A stretch of DNA of 64,000 nucleotides from Theristus sp. LFF4_11 (GCA_030248135.1 JASANC010002128.1:97530-161529); one strand, 5' to 3'. Positions 36,238 to 49,436 are shown, numbered from the stretch's first letter. Numbers and translations: made by a program. The notes: a model not told the origin generated them from the sequence alone.

Positions 36238-36310
36238 GACACGATGGTCAAGTGGTTAGCGCACACGTTTCGCCATCCAAAGAGCCAGGTTCGATTCCCA
36301 CCTGAGCCTG
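36238..36310 (+). mobile_element. tRNA-derived SINE head
   Basis: Contains an A box (TGGTCAAGTGGTTAGCGCA) and a B box (GGTTCGATTCC) at the correct spacing for an RNA polymerase III internal promoter. The acceptor and T stems do not pair, so it is not a functional tRNA. SINEs are retroposed by LINE machinery. A body probably extends to about 36420, but its end is unclear. Confidence 0.6.
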
Positions 36311-36419
36311 CACATCACCGTTCGTTCATTCAGTTTCTTTTCTTTCATTCAAGCTGGATTCCATGCCTTCATCAACTACACTCACTGTAACGCCGATGCC
36401 CAGCTCATTGCGATCGTAT

Positions 36420-39400
36420 TTATGTACGAACACGACACACACAGTTCACCAAAGTGCGCGCGCACACGGGTTCTCAGACGTGGTTAGCGCACAAGGATAT
36501 CAAAGCCATCAAAAAGCGCGCAACAACACACAACGCCCAAGAACCCGCTCATCCTATTTCTATCTTGTACATTTTTCGACATGCACTTTGTGTCCGCGCT
36601 ATGTCGCCCGACACACGGTTTTCCCACAGACGCATACACTATGTACACAGCGCGGATTCTGAGCGAAAATGATGACTTGACGATATGCGTTGCACTTTTG
36701 GCCGCTCGCTTTGTCATGGTACGTACACGTGTGATGCGCCGTTAGCTTGATCGTGCATATTTGCAAGTGTGTGCACTCTACCGTTTTTTTTGCTGGTGGT
36801 GTTTTGCGGCCTCAAAAGGCTCACGCAGTGCCTTACTACTACTGCTAACAAGAGCAACAACAACGTCGGCGCATTTTTCACTCATTCATCTGCGAGAACT
36901 GTGCACATGCGTGTGTATTATTGCCGGCTTTTCGCTTGCTTGTTACTCGTGTTATTTATAAAACAGCATGTATTCTGGCTTTTTCACAAAAAAAAACTGC
37001 ACTAGCTGAGCTGCTAGATAGCCTTCACTCAACAGGCTGTCGCTATACACACCGCTCTCTACTGGAACGTCGGTCAAAACTTCAAGCTCAACAAGTGTCT
37101 ACGGTTTTCGGCTTGGGTCTCGACACGATTTTACTGAAAACCCTCTGAGCATCAAGACTAGATATCACCAGAGCACTGTTCCTCTGCGAGGTTGATATCA
37201 CACCTGCCTTTTTTCCTGTTTCTCCAGGGTGACCAACATTTGCGGGCAAGATCGTGATGAGACCCACAAGCACTCCGTGGGCGTACTTAAGGAGCATTCA
37301 TGAAGCAGTATTCAGTGACCGCGTATCTGTGTTTCAACACCAAACACTGCTTCATGAATGCCGCTTTAGTTTTTTGGCATGTTCTACTGATACACGCTAC
37401 ATTTGTCGTTACATTAAGGCCAGCTACAAATAGCGTTAATTGCTGAACACCAACTGGCGTCAATCAGGGCCAGTTGTTGTTTTTTTATTTGCCAACTAGC
37501 ATCTTTGAGCGTCGATGAAACCGCCGCCAGATTTTTACAATGATGATCTCTCTTGACGATCAGGCACTGCAGCAAGTCGTGTCGAGACCTAACACGATAT
37601 GCAGATACAGCCACGCACAATTCTGACATGTTCCAAGTATTACAGTTGTAACATGTGCGTTTTTCAAGTCAAAGTCTGGTACGTACATACAGGTATTTAG
37701 AGGACAGGTATATGCAGGTCTGGTATTTAGACGCGTCAAATAACATACACCCTACCGTGTTACCTTTACCGAGTCGCACGTCATTTTTTATTTAGCGGTT
37801 TTTTTCTTCTTCCGGCTCACTATTTTCGCTGAACAGTTAGATACAAGCATTGATGCAGAGGCGAAATATGCGGTGCGATTCATTTCATACAGTTTGTCCG
37901 TCTGTATTATTTGCCTGTATGAAACGTAGATATGCCGCTACAATGCATGTAGCCGTAGCGCCTATGATTATTCGAGTTCCATGCTCCATTTCCAAACACG
38001 CCGCCGTGGGCGACCCGACCGACGATTGATTTTACTCAGGTATCGTTTCAGCGTTATCGGAATTTTGAGCTCGGTTCCCAGTTGAAAAGGGTACTGAAAT
38101 TAAGCGCTTGGAGAACGGAGAAATAAGTATATCGAGACGTTATAGCCAACAGCAAATGCCAGAACAGCGTCAATACGACTGGGTAATTGGTGTGTGTATC
38201 CAGTCTAAAAAGGCGCAGTCTTGACCTGCCCTCATTTTGAAACTTTCCGTGGTGCGCCTTTTTTGGTAACCTTTAGCGAGTGGAATCTTAAGTGAATTTC
38301 CTCAACCACTTTCAGCTGACATCGAAAAACTTCGGATTATTTCTGAGTATTGACTCTCTGGCCACAATTTGTCAACATCTCAAACGCAACATTAAAAACG
38401 GTCCGCTGTAACAAAATTTCGGGTGCGTGCGTGTAACACAACAAACGCTTTCTTAAAAGGCCCACTTTTTATGCATAACTGATTTATCTGCATGCTCGTG
38501 ACAACCCAAACAAGAATGACAACGTGTGGTTGCCAAAAAGGATATTCATTGCACCCTTTTGCCCTGTCAACAAAAGTCACCCATTCCAAAAACTTATTTC
38601 GCGCGGCTTATGGACCTTACAACAGGAAAACCCGGAAAACCAACAAAACTTTTTCGAGCCTATATATGTGTGTTATGTAAGCTGTATATACATTATACAT
38701 GTGGAATATATCTTATGTAGTTAATGCCAATATACCATGACTGTTAAACCGATCGGCAACGTGGGATACGGTACTTGTAAATTTGGGCTCTGTTTGGCAT
38801 GGTTTTACTGTGAGCTTTTTGATCGTCAACGAACGTTAAAGGAAAACAAGAGAAAAACGTCATATCGAACAGTGTGAAGCTAGAATACTCTCAAACAACG
38901 GGCAGTACAAGTACAGAATTACGGTGGCTACCGTAGTCCAACTGACATACACGCCTTGACATATTCGATTTAACTACATATGCGCTTGTTTAACATATGC
39001 GCGACAGGTTGCTGTTGATGTTTTCCTCTTTGCCTTCTCCCCCTCCCACTAAAGCCATACGGGTTCAACGGGCACATTAGCATCTCTTCTATCTGTCACT
39101 TAGACATTCCGGCTATGGCCGGCTTGGCTTATGCCTGCTCTCCGCCGCATATATAGTTTACGTTTGTATTAGTGTATGTGTGTGTGTGTTTTTTCATCAT
39201 CATATTCTTTCTCAGAGCTTTTGTTGAGAGAAGAACTTATCTGTGTGTGTTTTTTTTTCTGTTGGCTTTTCCCGCCGCGAATGACCGCTATCACATTGCG
39301 TCCCTGTGTGAACTCGCTGTGCACAAGCAGACATTTATTATTCCGTGTTGTTTTTTTCTGTTTCTTTCTCCTTTCTCTCTTGTCTTCTCTTTTCTCAAGC

Positions 39401-40515
39401 GTCGTTCTCCTTGATGAGTCCCGTTTTTGATGTTTTCGATCTTTGAAGGGTCTTTAGCGCGGCGCGGCGGCATTTTTCCGCATTCCAATGCTTCCGCGCG
39501 AGCATATAAACTCTTCTTCAACTTGTATGATATACGTGCAACGTGTCAGGGTTCATATTACCATCTCTTCTTTGCCGCAGCTTATATGTATCGTACATAC
39601 TTTTACATGTTTCTGCTGTCGCTTGCAAATGTAACAGGAAATGTTTTAGGAAGGAAATGGTTAAAAGAGCGTTTGACTCTTGGCTGGCAAAAATGTTGCC
39701 GCGTCTTTTTCGTATTATTTCGCGTGTGTATCGCTTCAAAAAAGCACCTCGATGATGATAGTTTGCACATGGAACTTATCAAAAGTACATGTAAGTCCCA
39801 TATAGTGGGCGTTTGACGGATGTTCTATATGATGAAACCGCTGGCTCCGCAAGTGTTTTTCCTTGCTTCACCATTTCTTTGCCTACAAGTTTGCCACCTA
39901 CATTTGCGTTCATGAATTGCCTCTGCTGACGCTGTTCACTTCGATTGCCTCCCCATCCTGTCGCTGTTTTACTAGTTTCGTTCGTTCTTCGGTTTTGTTT
40001 CAATGTTGTTTGGAAGACAACAGTGATGCGTTCCACTAAAATGTATGGGTTCTTTCTTTGTGCGTCATTCTCTTGTGACTTATTGGCATTCAATTGGCAG
40101 TGACAGATGTATTATTCTGTGTATTATTCTGTGTGCGAATGTAGTTCCAAATTATCGCATAGTTTTTACGTAACATGTGCATCTGCACGTATGTTACTGT
40201 AATTAAATTTTCTAGTAATATGCGTGCTGGTAATACAAAATTCGTATGTGGCATAATTTTCCTTTGATTTCGTCATTTCCTCGTTTTCTGAATTTTGCTT
40301 CCGAATATATATTTAAGAGACGAATAAAAATAAACCGGGAAACTTCCGCGCGAACAAAAATGACCAGTGATTATCGCAATTTACCGAATTCCTGACAATA
40401 TTACGAAAGTAAAACGGGAACAACGTATAATTCCCTAAAAAACCGGTAAAAAATCTCCATCAAAAAAACCGAATTCTAAAGAAAACCAATACCGCGAACA
40501 AAGCCACCAGAAGCG
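36420..40515. other. Gene-free stretch upstream of the DUF4817-like exon
   Basis: No supported exon. It contains GGTCTCGACACGAT-type motifs at 37115 and 37576, a foldback MITE at 37287-37369, and AT-rich unique sequence. The 200 bases before 40516 are A-rich and could be a promoter or 5' UTR, but I see no clear TATA box or initiator. Confidence 0.45.
37287..37369. mobile_element. Foldback MITE of the CATTCATGAAGCAG family with TTA duplication
   Basis: TTA, then AGGAGCATTCATGAAGCAG; the right side is CTGCTTCATGAATGCCGCT, then TTA. This is the clearest TTA flank of the family. Confidence 0.88.
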
Positions 40516-41365
40516 ATGTCCACGGAGCACCAACACGCCATGTCCAACCAGAACAGCGCCGGTCACCATTACAGCTACCACCCCAGCAGCACCTCTTCAC
40601 TGCTCCGCGAGCTGATCGTCGCCATGCGCGTCGAGGAGCGCATCCGCGTCGTCGTGCTCTACTTCAAGCACGGCGAGTCGTTGCCGCATCTGCGACGGGC
40701 GCTGCGTCGCTTCTACGGTAACACCTCGCAGAATGTGCCGCACGAACGCGTGCTATTGGCGGTCGTTCAGTTGTTCTGCGACACCGGCAGCGTTCTACTG
40801 GCGGCCGACGACCCGCACCAACACCTCAGCACCAGTATTCTCGTGGCGGGCGACGCACCGCGCAGCAGCACCCTGATGGCGATGACGACCGCGACCACCG
40901 CAAAGTGCGCCCAGTGCAATCGCACGATTCGCCCGCCCTCCGCGAACTCCGACTACCGCGCCGCGGTCGCTTACGACGGTCACCGAACCGCGCACGTCGT
41001 CGTCGGCAACGGACGCGTCGTCGCGGACGGGCACTCACCGCGACGCGGCGGCTCGGCGACCGCATCGTACCGCCAGCGGAGTCCGTCGGCGACGACCGCG
41101 TCGATATCGAACAATAATAATAATAACGGTCGCGGTAATCCGCAGACGACGAACAACAGCGGCGGCACGATGTCGAACGGCTACGTGGTCGGCGGCGGCA
41201 CGAACGCGCGCGGTACGGCGAGCGGCTCGGACTCCGGATCGGCGGCGACCCGCAACGGCAAGACGCCGCAACGACAGCAGACGTACGGCTCGGACGAGGG
41301 CGGCAGCAGCAGCGGCGGCGGGCGCGCGGACGATGACTACGAATTGAAGGAGCTGGCCAAACAAG
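40516..41365 (+). CDS. First coding exon with a DUF4817-like helix-turn-helix domain
   Basis: Opens at an ATG after A-rich leader sequence and stays open for 283 codons before a donor in phase 1 (ACAAG then GTAGAA). Residues about 30-95 contain MRVEERIRVVVLYFKHGES, a basic segment RRALRRFYG, and VPHERVLLAVVQLF followed by DTGSVL. This is the pattern of the DUF4817 helix-turn-helix found in transposase-derived and DNA-binding proteins. The rest is low complexity: His/Ser-rich at the start, a possible CAQC knuckle at about residue 136, then Ser/Thr/Asn/Gly-rich sequence ending in acidic DDDYELKELAKQ. The first acceptor downstream in the right phase is 44615, the calexcitin gene, so it may encode that protein's N-terminus. 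No other downstream exon was recognised. Confidence 0.65.
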
Positions 41366-41636
41366 GTAGAAATGGGGACGGACGGTTAGGAGAAGGTAGA
41401 AATGGGGACGGACGGTTAGGAGTTGAGGGAGATGGACAAACAAGGTAGAAATGGGGACGGACGGTTAGGAGAAGGTAGAAATGGGGACGGACGGTTAGGA
41501 GTTGAGGGAGCTGGCCAGACAAGGTAGAAATGGGGACGGACGGTTAGGAGAAGGTAGAAATGGGGACGGACGGTTAGGAGAAGGTAGAAATGGGGACGGA
41601 CGGTTAGGAGTTGAGGCGAACGGACAACCAAGGTAG
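41366..41636 (+). repeat. 30-bp tandem repeat that copies the 5' splice site
   Basis: Units of AAGGTAGAAATGGGGACGGA plus CGGTTAGGAG begin exactly at the exon donor. Some units are preceded by a copy of the exon end (TTGAGGGAGCTGGCCAGACA), so the exon-intron junction itself was duplicated. At least seven potential GTAGAA donors result. Confidence 0.92.
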
Positions 41637-41639
41637 TCT

Positions 41640-41713
41640 GGTCTGCTGTGAATGGCAAGCGCATGTTTTGCGGCACATGACGTCATTTCAGTGGGACACG
41701 TTTGAAAAAAATA
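41640..41713 (+). mobile_element. Partial copy of the TGACGTCA MITE
   Basis: Matches the right half of 49437-49651 (GGCAAGCGCATGTTTTGCGG, CACATGACGTCATTTCAG, GGACACGTTTGAA). The other half is missing. It immediately follows the 30-bp tandem repeat. Confidence 0.8.
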
Positions 41714-44614
41714 GGTCATACAAAAAAATTTCGCACGCTCCCTGCTTGCACTCTGATAAAGCTGCCGCGTTCACTCGGCCATTCCGCACAAACGGGCGAA
41801 TGACATGATGCACGCGTATAGGCGCGGTCTTTTAGCCGGGTCGAACCCAGGAACTCCGTCAAGTGGCGGCGGTGGTCATCGCCAGTTTTTTTGGTCATTT
41901 CGTTCTTCTATACACTATTTCACACTCCAGGGTTCAACTAAGAGCGTAGCGTTTCGAGAATTTGTCGATATGTATAGAATCAACCACAAATTCGCTCCTG
42001 TATTTCATTTCGACGGTGTGTAGTTTTAGCTTTTATTATTTTCGCGCAATGGGTGGTGCGTGCAGGCAAACTTTTGACAACCCCGCGCATATAATTATCT
42101 CAGCGAGAAACGGGAAGTCCGTGCGGAAAACAAAAACCATGTTTTGGCTAAAACCTGAAAAACGATTCATTTGCGGAACCAATTGTGCAGTTCCCGTCCG
42201 AAAAAAGGTGTGACACCAAAATAAACACACACTATTAACAGTGTCAAAAAAAGTCTGTTTACTTTTCTTTGCTGACATACGTTGGACACTGAAAATACAA
42301 TAAATAAACCAAAAAAACGCTTGAAACCACCGAAAAGTTGACTGTAAAATCAATTTTCCGAATTTGTTCAAGTCAGTTCAAATAATTTTCGTTATCTTAA
42401 ACTTGCAGAAATCACTTCATTATTAATGCATAAATGCGCATTATTGAAAACGCGCTTTTTGCTATTTTTTTCAAAATTGGTAAGACCGAAAGTAACATTG
42501 CGTTGTTGGCTTTGTAAAATCTATGCATTTGAGAGAGCGCAGTTATTCAGAAAAAATGAGTTCCAATGTGTTTTGAGCAATCAATTGTTTTTGTTTTGTG
42601 GTGCGTCGGGTTCGGTCGGGCTTCTTGAAGGATTGGGTTTTTACTTGATATTCAGAACAATAGATTATCCACTGATACTAGAATGACAAACAGTCGAATT
42701 TCAAAAGACTTCTCTTATCTGCAGAAGCTGCAGTCAATTGAAACAATTCGACAGTCTGTAAAATGCGGTATCGTGTAGATAAAGTACAACGTGGGAGGTG
42801 TTACAAATTTGAGCTGTTGCAACTGTTCCGAATGGCATAATAGTGACTACATAGTAACCTCAAATTTTCACTTTTAATTGATATGAGACATATATAGAAA
42901 TGTGCAGAAGCACATTTTTAACTTGATTTGCTTACTTTAACATTTTTTCAGTCATACAAGTTTTTTAGCTTCTGTACATGCCCAAAGCGTTACAGCTTCT
43001 GCAATATCAAGCAGAAATAAATTGTATTCCCACCTATTTTTTCAACACTGAGCTTTTTTTCAATATTCCGTCTCAACACATTTACTTACATCCCATAAAA
43101 ATGTGTTGGATGGTGGTGGTAGTGCGTATTTTTTATTTTCCATATACTTTTTTTTCTACGTGGTTATCGTGACAACCCATGTAGATGTGTACCATGACCT
43201 GCGAACAGAACATTATTTCAAAGTTCAAATTGCGTCTGAAACGCAAAATCAAGTTTTTTTCTGAACCTGGTTGTCTGCACAAATTCTCAGCCTTCGCAAA
43301 TCCAATATTCTCAAAAAGACGAATTTCGCAAAAAAACTCGTTTCCCTGCACGACAATTGCTCCATGTGCCATGTGGCAATTATGCCCTGCCACGCTGGAA
43401 ACAAAAAGAACGCGCGCCTTTTTTCTTGAAGCCGCGGCGGTTGATAACGACTTTATAGCATTATGTTAGCACTTTGGCTGGGGATGCATATTGTGCATGT
43501 ACATATGCACAATGCATGGTGACTTTCAAGCCGAAACGGGGCCTTGGATGTTACTTAGCATATGCAAAGTTCTCAACTTTCCTTAGAAAGCAGGCCAACG
43601 GAAAACAGAAGGCTCGTTAAGGCTGGGGACCCTAAAGGCGCACAGTAGCTATCGGATGAAGCTCACAATTGAAGGTTTTTCTTTCATTTTGAATACTCCC
43701 GTGTCTTTGAGTTGTTCTCACCACTACACGGTCCATGCCGTTTCTTTCGCGAAAGATTCTCACTGACTCATATTCACTTATGTGTGTTTGTGTCTTATTC
43801 TTGTGCATATATCTATGTTTTGTGAGAGTGCAAACGAGCAAAAAAAGAATCGAGATTCGAGTATGCCTGTGAACACGTTGCTAGCAAGGAAACAAATGTG
43901 TGTTTGCTTGCTAGGCAACTTCAAGAAATGTAGCTTGACTTCAACAAAAAACCTGCTTACGTTTGTACGATATCCGAAAGAGACGAGAGGAGACTTGGTA
44001 AATTACTTTTTTCTGTAACGACACAGCTGCTGGTTGCTTAAATATTCTCGGATGAGTTCAAAATTTAAAACAACAACTACATCTAGACCTCAGGGAACGA
44101 AAGTGGCATTCATAACTTAATTTAAGTCAACGGTACAGAACGTTTGCAAACTTCCTGAATGGCTTGTAATTGGTTTTTTGGAGTCTTCGTTTGGGTAATT
44201 GGACTTTTTTGCGAGCTGCTAAAAAGTTGCCGAGTTAGTTTGTTTAATCCAAATAAAAAAAGCGCAAACCCATAAAATGTATGGAACTGCAGTGTCACAG
44301 AAAACACTAAATCGACCATTTTGTTTACCAGTCTGCTCGGATTTCATGAAAATTGCAATTTTCTCGATGATAACAGTACCCAGCACCATTAATGCTTTTT
44401 TGTTTGAAAACCGTGTACACTTTTTGAATGCGTTTCTGTGGCGTTGCGCACACACAAACACACCAGCACAACACTACTAGCACGACTGCCAGTGTGTTTG
44501 TGTGTTGTCGCGCAGAACGTATAAAAACAGCACACGGTTTTTCTTTACAAACGCGTTTTGTACTGGTAATCATTGTACTTCACAAAGCACATATAATCTT
44601 GAGAATTGTTTCAG
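41714..44614. other. Long presumed intron or intergenic stretch
   Basis: No exon recognised. AT-rich with scattered short frames. If the upstream exon and the calexcitin gene are one transcript, this is a 3.2 kb intron (41366-44614); if not, it contains the calexcitin promoter. Confidence 0.45.
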
Positions 44615-47600
44615 TTACAACGGGTTTCGCATCAACGAGCGACATTTTCGACGACCTTGATGATTTAGCGGCCAAATTCAAGATGTCACCGCAAGTGGAA
44701 CTGACGCAGTTTCAAAAGGACAAATTCTCTTATCTATTCTACCAGTTCTACGGTGCGACAAACATGATTTATACCATTGCTTTTCCAAAGTCTCATGTTA
44801 CCGTAGTTATTTATGTGATCGTGGCGAGACCACGCAGTTCGAACCCACTGGCACTGTATGTCAATCTAGAATCGGTTTTCGGTCTCAATTTTTGTTTTGC
44901 ATTGCAGATGTCGATCGAAATGGCTTCATTAATCATCAAGATTTCAAAGAAACGTTGAAGGTAATCATTTTTTGAAAAAAAACGTCGTAATATAGAAGTT
45001 ACAAAAATCAGCAGAGCGCACAAGCACACGATAAAAAATTTCAGGCCTTGAAGAAATTCCGCCGCTGGGGCTACAGCGACCCGCGGTTCTCCGAGTGCGA
45101 GTACGTGACCCGGAACGCGTGGAACGCTCTGAAAGCGGCCGACACCGACAAAGACAACAAAGTCGGTTTTGTGTTGATTGAAAGTTGGACGAAGCTTGAT
45201 GTAGCCAATTTTCCGCGTCAAATTTTTTTGCGGGGTTGCGCTTTATTTACTGATTCAAACGTGTTTTTTTTCTGTTGCGTGGCCAACTCATTGAGTGAAA
45301 CATTTGGGCCAAATTTGCCCCATCTTTTGGCCCGTTCTTAATTTTGGTCCAATTCAACCCAAACAGAGCTGTCTCTGCTTCATTCCACCGCACAGGTGTC
45401 TTTGGAAGAATGGCAGGGCTATTGGGCGTCGTTCATTCACAAATCGCAACAGTCGCAGTCGACCGGCGGCTGGCCACCAGACATTCCGTGGATCAAGGAG
45501 TACATGAACTTCTGGTTCGATCTCATGGACGCCGGGGGTGAGAAGAACAGAAACCCAGAGAAAAGCAGTGAAACGTTTTTGTTATTGTCATTTGTTTAAA
45601 GTTCTGCGACTAAATGCGTGTGTAGACGTGTAGAAAGGAAACTATAGTTTCAATCCTTATGTGGCAATTCAAAGTCGCCTAAATGACTCTGCCCTATGTA
45701 GGGGACTCGGTCCACTTTACCAATTTTGAATTCCTGCGTCATCCATGAAACTGTTTACCTGTCTATGCGCGCATTGAGTTGCGGGATCAAAATGAAAGAT
45801 CATAGCAGATTGGTTGCTTTGATAAGATGGTTGATTAATACCGTTTCATGCTCTAGTCATCTGTATTCTGTAGATTTTGATTGCTTTGAATCAGAAAACT
45901 ATGTTATTTTTCTGCCCATAGGCGACGGAACGTTAGAGGAGGACGAGTATGTTGAGGTGACTGCCTATTACGGCGTGCCAGCAGAGAGCGCCAAAACTTG
46001 CTTCAAATTATTTGCTGCACAACCGGTGAGCTGGAGGAAGCTATCGAGGTTCAATAGGTTGATGTTTGTAAATTATGTTGTTGCGAAAAACGGAGCGGTG
46101 TGTGTTGGGTTTTGTGATTTCGAGCTGTTGCAAGACGACTGAGGAATCAAATATGTCAAAACTCTGGCCCCGCGGAATGCGTTGGTGCAGAATTTGCTTA
46201 GTCTCGACATGATCTTACTGATGTAGACGTGTCTCTGATAGTCAGGAACGATTAATGCAACAAATATTGTTCCCAAAGTTTTCACCTTTTCCTTTATTTT
46301 CCAACACTGTTCTTCGTGGCGAGCATCATCAATGCTGGTTCAGTATGATCGTGTCGAGTTGATGTACTGTACACATCGCATTTCGCATATAAGTTTCCGT
46401 TTTTCGTTTCAACAAACTACGCACGTCTTTCGACGGCATTAAAATTTGTGCCCCCAATGTTCCATAGAATTGTTCTTTGGTTTTCTTCAATAAAAACAAT
46501 ACTTCTTCAGGACGATAGTAATCCTAATCCCTATGTAAGTTTTTTACTGCGCAAGAAAACAGTTACATTGATGATGGACATTCTTGATCGAAAGCGGACA
46601 TTGCCATAGAATTTTTTCTTTTGGTAGTTGTAAGTTCCGATCATTGCAAGTGTTTCGCGATCGATTTGAACATTAACCACATTATAATTTGATTGTTGAA
46701 CGTCTTCAACATCACTTGAAACGCCTTCGATTTTCCACGATAACCTACCTTTGGTGGTCTTTCATCGCCTTCCTATAAGTTCTTGGCTGCAATTTTTCAA
46801 TTCTTTCAGTACTTACGGTTGAATTGCACTGCTAATGAAGGCATTTAATACAAGTGTCGAAGCGTTCAGTAAATCAAATATTGTATATTGTGGTTAATCT
46901 GGCGTCCAAGTGGAACATCAGCAATGATTGAACACTAAGAGCAAACGCAAACAACTTTGAAACTTACTGTGATGCAGCATTTAAGCGTTCGTTCAGTTGA
47001 CAAAATTCTGGGCCGCAGTTCCGAAACTCTTTCAAGAATGTCAATTAATAAATTTGACAAAAAACGTTAACCCATTGCTTTATTGAGACGCATTATTTAT
47101 CACACAGCATTTATTTTCATTTCAATACTGCGTGATTGATCACTAAACCCGGTTGACTTCGCTCTTTTGCCACTTCTGTTTTCTTTCTATTCTTTTCACA
47201 CACTTAACTTCCGCGTTACATTTTAAAAGAATGAGTTTGGGGCTGCGCCACGTTTTGTTTGTATCATTTGTTGCCGCCAGTTGGTTCAGTTCTTCATAAT
47301 TTATCATATCATAACTCATACGCTTGTTTTTTCAACGACGATTTTTTTATAAAATTGTAGAAAACCTAGTTTGCATACATATGTATTTCAGTGTAACGTA
47401 TTTCAGTGTAACTTACATTCATAGTTTTACTGCGACGTTTACAAAAAAAATGAAGCACCATTCATAAGCGGCACCCACATGTAGCCAGACATCATATTTT
47501 TAGCTGCATCTTGCTTTAGTGTTTTGGTTGTTGGTTTTTCATTTGAATGTGCTACAAGTTACCAACTAGTACTCACAGCTCATTGCTTTACAAAGAAAAT

Positions 47601-47920
47601 ACTTGAAACTTTTCACATTTCATGACGTAGCCAGAGTTTTTTTTTTACGAACTAGTATGAGAGTTTCCCGAATTAACTCAATTAATTAAAGGTTTGCGAT
47701 TGACAACAAGTATCCTGTAGTTTTGCAGAACATCGCTTGCATTTTAAATTCACGCGATTTATTTGCAGAAAATGAAACAAATATCTTCTGATAAAAACTC
47801 AACATTTTTATCACATTCCAGGTTGATCGCAACTACTTCGCCACGTTATGGCTGCAGTATATGACGTCCAACGATAAATCAGATCCCGGCAACTATATCT
47901 TTGGAAATTGTAAATGGTAA
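44615..47920 (+). CDS. Calexcitin-like EF-hand calcium-binding protein
   Basis: Exons 44615-44752, 44908-44960, 45045-45161, 45396-45537, 45922-46025 and 47822-47920 (TAA), all phase-consistent. Calexcitins are neuronal sarcoplasmic-type Ca2+/GTP-binding proteins that modulate potassium and ryanodine channels. From the ATG at 44683 the product is 194 residues, the family length. EF loop 1 reads DVDRNGFINHQD, loop 2 DTDKDNKVSLEE, loop 3 DAGGDGTLEEDE. The fourth hand is degenerate, as usual. The C-terminus LWLQYMTSNDKSDPGNYIFG is diagnostic of calexcitins. The frame is open upstream of 44683 to the acceptor at 44615 (22 acidic codons with DIFDDLDDLAAKFK), so the true start may lie in an earlier exon. 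The fourth intron (45538-45921) contains a MITE. Confidence 0.9.
45601..45790 (-). mobile_element. Copy of the 200-bp GAGACTCAATGCGC MITE in a calexcitin intron
   Basis: Begins GTTCTGCGACTAAATGCG and ends GCGCGCATTGAGTTGCGGGA. The TTATGTGGCAATTCAAAGTC block and CCACTTTACCAATTTTGAAT are shared with 53044-53232. It lies between the fourth and fifth calexcitin exons. Confidence 0.82.
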
Positions 47921-48509
47921 ATTCGCAACAATCAATGCCGTGCTTCAAATACAATTTTACTTGTCGAGAATGTTTTCGTTTTGACCTTTGAAAACTGATG
48001 TAGCTTGTTGAAGATTTGTGAAAACGTTCTACTCAACGACTATCGTCAAATGCGAAAAAACGGGCGAGAAAACGACCGCAAAGCCTCAAAACAGAATTGT
48101 GTCGAAACCAAACGAACGAACGAACAAACGTCAACTTAGAATTAGCTATGGTAGAATACTACGGTAGCTTCTGTAGCAGCACCGCGCAGGCCCACCGTTT
48201 TCGCATTTGACTGCGCATTTTGCCGTTGTTGTTTTTGTGTGCATAAACTGCAAGTCAAAAAAGTTCAGTCTTCTTGTGATAGAGCCTGACAGTCTGTCAT
48301 CCAATGTTACAACACATAAGAAATTTGTGAAATCACGTCACATGCGATTAGCTGAAACATTCAGTTCTGATTTGTCGGTTGCTTGAAATGTAAATTCAAT
48401 AGCGTTCAAACAGTCTGCCTGTGTATCGTGGTTTTGTTGAAAGTTGAGCCAATAAACAGTTTATCAAATAAAGTTTTGAAATATTTCTGGAAACCATAAA
48501 GTATGCTGC

Positions 48510-48991
48510 TACCGTATTACCTCTATTAAACCCCCCCCCAAAATTAAACCCCCCCCCCCAAAAATAAACCCCCACCCCCTCGGCAAGTTTCCAAATAATC
48601 CCCCCCCCCCCAAAAATAATCCCCCATGGGGGATTATTGGAAACCTGTTTGAAACACATACCCAGAAAAACATACACATAAACAATGAATTCAGTGGCTG
48701 GTTGCAGTGAAAATGATGAAATTGTGCTACCAAAGGCCCCAAATGAATGAGTTAATGGTAATTTCATTACAAAAGGCTGTTGTAAAAGGAAATTTCTATG
48801 TAGAGTAGAAGTTTCTGCGACTTCCTTCTTGCCATGGAAGCTATTTTTGCCATTTTGCCCACCTCTAAAAATGGTTTCCAAATAAACCCCCCCCCCCCCA
48901 AAAATAAACCCCCCCCCAAAAATAAACCCCCACCCCCAGAAGTCGCTGAAGAAATAAACCCCCATGGGGGTTTATTAGAGGTAATACGGTA
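48510..48991. mobile_element. C/G-tract foldback element, 482 bp, second copy
   Basis: Starts TACCGTATTACCTCTATTAA and ends with its inverse. Relative to 33215-33682 it lies in the other orientation, with long C tracts, the CCCCCATGGGGG palindrome twice, and the shared core GTGCTACCAAAGGCCCCAAA. The near-identical core indicates the two copies are the same family. Confidence 0.85.
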
Positions 48992-49436
48992 TATACTTTG
49001 TGGGGCAGTTCATGAAATTTTCAGTTTTAACATTTTATGGGCACTTTCACATTTGATTCACTGACATGATCCAGTGTCGTTTTAACCGCTAGTCTTTGTT
49101 TTGTCAAATGAATTTGAGCTTCAATACGGTTTTATTTCAAAGATTTTACAAAGTTGAAATGAATGAAATTTCAAAAAAAAAACAAATTCGGTGTTTCATG
49201 CATCCCCGATGTTTTGCTGTTGTACGTAGTTTTTCCGCGTTTTTTTTGTTTTTTTTTTGACATAACAGATTTGCATTGTTTACGCTGATTTGTTTGATGG
49301 TCTCAACAATGTATAAAGGGTGAACACAGAAATAAAAGTGAAAAAAGAAGCATAGTCGGAAATCAACGAAAAGTGATTAGTGCTGTTCGTGACGTGTGAA
49401 AATGAAGATGAACTCGGAAACTACTATTGTGGATTT

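Noticed and set aside
48396..48965. 189-codon Gly/Phe-rich frame on the minus strand and its relatives at 33446-33683
   Set aside because: Both are translations of the C/G-tract foldback elements.
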